Below, piece by piece: positions 23,562 to 26,513 of a stretch of 26,513 bases of DNA. Each line of letters starts with the position of its first letter. The stretch's first letter is position 1. This DNA is from Gammaproteobacteria bacterium (GTDB lineage Bacteria; Pseudomonadota; Gammaproteobacteria; Acidithiobacillales; Acidithiobacillaceae). A program made the position numbers and the translations under genes. The notes beneath the pieces are model-generated. The model was not told the DNA's origin, did no database searches, and saw only the letters and a list, made by a program, of their open reading frames with translations. Where the stretch lies: positions 1 through 26,513 of the forward strand of contig JAMCRJ010000073.1 of NCBI GenBank assembly GCA_023381645.1, written 5' to 3'.

Positions 23562-25324
23562 GCATGAACCGACTATTGACTGCTGAATTATTCTGCCGAG
23601 CGCACTCTATACTCTCATCCCGACTGATCGTAGCGGTGTGGGTTCTCATATCCCTTGGCGGTTGTGCATCTGTTATGCCCTATAACGAATCTGGTACATC
23701 AGCACCAGCGGCAACATCCGGTTTGCCCCAGCATGTCCTTTTGCCCCAAATCAAAAGGACATATTCCACCTTTCAGCCGAAGATGCCGCCGCCTGCCCGC
23801 CACCTCTATGTGGCGAACATCAGCGCACTCCCGCCGGATCAGCAGCGACTGTTGGTGACGCTCCAAGGCATTGTCAACCGCACCCAGCCGCGTATTTATC
23901 TGATCTGGGATGGGAATGATCTATTCTGGCTGCAACAGATGCAAAAACAGGGGCAGACCGGCACGCCGATCCCGGTTAACCAGCCATTGTCGCTGGTACA
24001 GATTTTTCGCGGCGACATACAGGGCGCGGTGATTCCGGATCCGAGAGTTTACATTTCGCCGGATATCGCCGTGGATATTGCGGCGCTGGACAACCTGGTG
24101 GTGGCCACGCCCGCTCTGGCGCGGCAATTGCATTTGCCGATCAAGGTGGATTTGCGCGGGCGCTTTAAGAATGATGTGCAAGCCCTGCGGTACCTGCGGA
24201 CACAACTGGCACCGCAGATGAATCCCTTTCTGTTTTTATGCCTGGCCCCCCAACTTCTGGCTGGCGGCGCGGAAGATCAGATCATTGCCGCGCGCGGTAT
24301 GACGTTCTGGGTAACAGGTCCCAAGGAGCAGCGAGAACCCGGAGCAGATATGGCCGGCGAAAAGCGGCAAATAGAAAAGCTCTTTGCCGCCACACCGCTG
24401 GATGGGGTGGTGCGCGGTTTCTGGTGGAATGGCTTTGGCGTGGGTTTGGGGGAGTTAGGCGGTGTCAAACTGGCGTCAGAATTTGGCAAAGTCACGGTGG
24501 TTAGCCATCACGTACATAACCTTTCGGTATTCAGCGGCGTACGGCTGGCAGCGCTACGGCAGAAGCTCGCTCCCCCTCCGAAGCTGGATCGATCCAAGGT
24601 GTACCTCTCATTTACCATTTCCGACGGGGACAATCTGAATACGTGGCAGGATTTTTTCTGGCATTGGTTTAAAAGTCCATACCATGGCAAATTCGCGGTC
24701 GGATGGGCTATGGGACCGACACTCATAGACGTGGCGCCCACGCTGGCGCAATGGTACTACCAACATGCTGGGTCGAATAATGAATTTATAGCCGGTGTTT
24801 CCGGCGTCGGTTATATGTATCCTTCCGTCTGGGCGAACCGCCTAGACAATCGCCAAGCCGCATTCCAGCATTTTTATCACTGGACTTGGCGCTACATGCA
24901 GCGGATGGATATGAAAACCCTCCGCGTGCACCAGGCCTTAGCACGGAATAATGCAATGGCCATGCAAGACATCGCGCAGGCTGCGGCAGCACTACCGCAG
25001 GTGAAATTTTTGATGCCGGATTATAGTTATGCGGGTGAGAAGGGGTATCACCAGATTACTTATTCACTACCCAGCGGGCAGGTTGTCTTTCGGGCGGCCA
25101 CCAATTGGACGCTCAATAAGCCTGAGGAAATCCCCTATCTCGTTAAACAGATTCGCGCCCATCTGGGTGCAACGCGGCCGGCATTTATCAATGTCTTCAT
25201 CTTGAATTGGGTCATGGGCATGCACCGCCTCTCCCTGCTTCTCAAAGCACTCGGCCCGGATTATGTAGATGTTACCCCCTCCCAGTTGAATACGCTTTAC
25301 CGTGAGGCACACCATGACGGCTAA
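23558..25324 (+). CDS. GxGYxYP-family putative glycoside hydrolase, lipoprotein
   Basis: A 588-residue protein. A hydrophobic leader ends in the lipobox LISLGGC (Cys36), so the mature protein should be lipidated and face the periplasm. The name-giving motif is GVGYMYP (residues 416-422). Other family-like segments are PARHLYVANISALPPDQQRL, LQGIVNRTQPRIYLIWDG near the N-terminus and TISDGDNLNTWQDFFWHWF. The family is a predicted glycoside hydrolase group with little biochemical characterisation that I know of. Four-base overlap with cysQ places it in the same transcript. A periplasmic hydrolase or lyase could trim or release the exported polysaccharide; that is inference. Confidence 0.82.
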   Translation: MSMNRLLTAELFCRAHSILSSRLIVAVWVLISLGGCASVMPYNESGTSAPAATSGLPQHVLLPQIKRTYSTFQPKMPPPARHLYVANISALPPDQQRLLVTLQGIVNRTQPRIYLIWDGNDLFWLQQMQKQGQTGTPIPVNQPLSLVQIFRGDIQGAVIPDPRVYISPDIAVDIAALDNLVVATPALARQLHLPIKVDLRGRFKNDVQALRYLRTQLAPQMNPFLFLCLAPQLLAGGAEDQIIAARGMTFWVTGPKEQREPGADMAGEKRQIEKLFAATPLDGVVRGFWWNGFGVGLGELGGVKLASEFGKVTVVSHHVHNLSVFSGVRLAALRQKLAPPPKLDRSKVYLSFTISDGDNLNTWQDFFWHWFKSPYHGKFAVGWAMGPTLIDVAPTLAQWYYQHAGSNNEFIAGVSGVGYMYPSVWANRLDNRQAAFQHFYHWTWRYMQRMDMKTLRVHQALARNNAMAMQDIAQAAAALPQVKFLMPDYSYAGEKGYHQITYSLPSGQVVFRAATNWTLNKPEEIPYLVKQIRAHLGATRPAFINVFILNWVMGMHRLSLLLKALGPDYVDVTPSQLNTLYREAHHDG

Positions 25325-25388
25325 ACCGGAACTGCAGCGTGGACTGACGCAGCAATCAGAGATAATGGATCGGGGAGACGGAAAATGA
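25314..25388 (+). CDS. Possible 24-residue coupling ORF between the GxGYxYP gene and wza copy 2
   Basis: The ATG at 25314 lies inside the end of the GxGYxYP gene and the TGA overlaps the ATG of the next gene (ATGA), encoding MTAKPELQRGLTQQSEIMDR and four more residues. It has no recognisable family. It could translationally couple the flanking genes, or be chance. The overlaps on both sides are the only support. Confidence 0.25.
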   Translation: MTAKPELQRGLTQQSEIMDRGDGK

Positions 25389-26513
25389 AGGCAGCAGTGG
25401 GTGTTATGCGGTCAAAGAGTGTGCTCCAACTGGCGATGGCCTTTGCCATGATGGGGCTCTGCGGCTGCGCCTCTTACCTCCCTTATTCCGGTCCTCGCAC
25501 CTCGTCGGTCGTGGATGCCGGGGAGAACAAGGCATTGGCTGGCATTCAGGTGGTGGATGTCAATTATGCCCTGGCGCGTCTTATTAAGGACAAGCTGGAG
25601 AAACCCGCCTTTTCGTCCCTGGCGGACTTGGCCAATGCGAACCCCAATCTGTATACGGTGGGACCAGGGGATACCCTGCAGGTATACATCTGGGAGGCGC
25701 CTCCGGCCATGCTCTTTACTTCCGTCCCCAGTTCCATGGCTACGCCGTCAGGTTCGATGATGACCACGATCCCTGAGCAAATAGTGAGCAGTGACGGTGA
25801 TATCACCATGCCCTTTGCGGGTAAGATTTCTTGTTCTGGTCGGACACTGACCCAGATCGAGGCGGAGATCCGGCAAAAATTGCGAGGCCAGGCCAACGAT
25901 CCGCAGGTAGTGGTGAGTTTGGTCAACAATTATTCACGGAGTGTTACCGTCGTGGGCAACGTGGCGCACAGCACTTCGGTACCCCTGGTGCCGGGCGGTG
26001 TGAACGTGCTCCAGGCCCTGGCGGCGGCGGGCGGGGTGGACAAGCCGGTGAACAAAGTCACCATGCAGATTTCCCGCGCCGGAAAGGTGGTGGATATGCC
26101 GCTGGAAAGCGTCATCAAAAATCCGCAAGAAAACATTTCATTACATGCAGGGGACATACTCACGGCCCTGTATGAACCCCTGCATGTCACCATCCTGGGG
26201 GCCACGACGCAGAGCCGGGAACTGGACTTCGAGGCGACGGGCGTCAGCCTGTCCCAGGCTTTGGCCCGTGCGGGTGGTCTGAACGGCCATGAGGCGGATG
26301 CCAAAGGCGTCTTCGTCTTCCGCTTTGAAAAACCCTCTCTGCTGCCCCAATGGCCGCATCCCGTGCAGGTGGCGCAGAACGGCCTAGTCCCGGTGGTGTT
26401 CCGCTTTGATCTCAGTAATCCGGCCACGTTGTTCGCGGCACAGACCTTCCCCATCCAGAATCATGACCTGATTTATGTGGGCACCGCCCCGATCACGGAA
26501 CTTCAGAAGTTTC
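25385..26513 (+). CDS. wza: Wza-type outer-membrane polysaccharide export lipoprotein (copy 2, partial)
   Basis: The frame is open to the window edge (376 codons, no stop). It starts MKAAVGVMRSKSVLQLAMAF with lipobox GLCGC and continues SYLPYSGPRTSSVVDAG. It follows copy 1 almost gaplessly: YTVGPGDTLQVYIWEAPPAM, VTVVGNVAHSTSVPLVPGG, LTALYEPLHVTILGATTQS and FRFEKPSLLPQWPHPVQVA. GGGAGACGG precedes the ATG. The remaining C-terminus lies outside the window. It shares the transcription direction of the biosynthesis genes, while copy 1 faces away at the far left, so this copy may be the one co-expressed with kpsE, kpsM and kpsT. Confidence 0.92.
   Translation, partial: MKAAVGVMRSKSVLQLAMAFAMMGLCGCASYLPYSGPRTSSVVDAGENKALAGIQVVDVNYALARLIKDKLEKPAFSSLADLANANPNLYTVGPGDTLQVYIWEAPPAMLFTSVPSSMATPSGSMMTTIPEQIVSSDGDITMPFAGKISCSGRTLTQIEAEIRQKLRGQANDPQVVVSLVNNYSRSVTVVGNVAHSTSVPLVPGGVNVLQALAAAGGVDKPVNKVTMQISRAGKVVDMPLESVIKNPQENISLHAGDILTALYEPLHVTILGATTQSRELDFEATGVSLSQALARAGGLNGHEADAKGVFVFRFEKPSLLPQWPHPVQVAQNGLVPVVFRFDLSNPATLFAAQTFPIQNHDLIYVGTAPITELQKF

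Noticed and set aside
1..26513. CRISPR arrays, tRNA or rRNA genes
   Set aside because: No regularly spaced repeats and no cloverleaf or rRNA-like sequence were noticed on reading both strands.

Overview
The window looks like a chromosomal accessory island of an acidophilic, Acidithiobacillus-like proteobacterium. This rests on the moderately GC-rich coding style, the YggX sequence and a polysaccharide locus rich in sulfate-handling genes; the genus is inference. The window is cut at both ends: a signal-peptide start on the minus strand at the left edge and a second wza-like gene running off the right edge.

Left part (1-2525): the start of a secreted protein (minus), yggX (minus), then a dense patch of toxin-antitoxin genes and relics. 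These are an intact AbrB/MazE-type antitoxin with a PIN (VapC-type) toxin, a frameshifted HicA-like toxin, a truncated HigA-like antitoxin fragment, and an orphan VapB-type antitoxin.

Right part (2525-26513): a surface-polysaccharide locus of the ABC-transporter-dependent type. A wza-like outer-membrane exporter points left. From 4071 onward everything points right: manC (GDP-mannose supply); kpsE, kpsM and kpsT (inner-membrane export); an FkbM methyltransferase; a DUF4214 protein; a 1762-residue protein with three glycosyltransferase domains; a second methyltransferase; a sulfotransferase; cysD, cysNC and cysQ (PAPS synthesis and PAP removal); a GxGYxYP-family lipoprotein; and a second wza-like gene. 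Many neighbours overlap by a few bases, so much of this is probably one operon or a few coupled ones. Two decayed insertion sequences (IS4-type 15371-16784, IS630-type about 17690-18338) flank the AT-rich methyltransferase gene.

Read together, the genes describe synthesis, methylation, sulfation and export of a probably mannose-containing, sulfated capsule or exopolysaccharide. Sulfate activation (CysD/CysNC), the transferase and PAP clean-up (CysQ) are in one run without sulfate-reduction genes, which suggests a sulfation module rather than cysteine biosynthesis. Two features look under-described. A roughly 125-residue module with a GPYI-x-AG-x-Y core occurs twice at the C-terminal end of the giant glycosyltransferase and once at the end of the sulfotransferase. 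A DUF4214 domain occurs both fused to the N-terminus of the KpsM-type permease and in a separate small protein.
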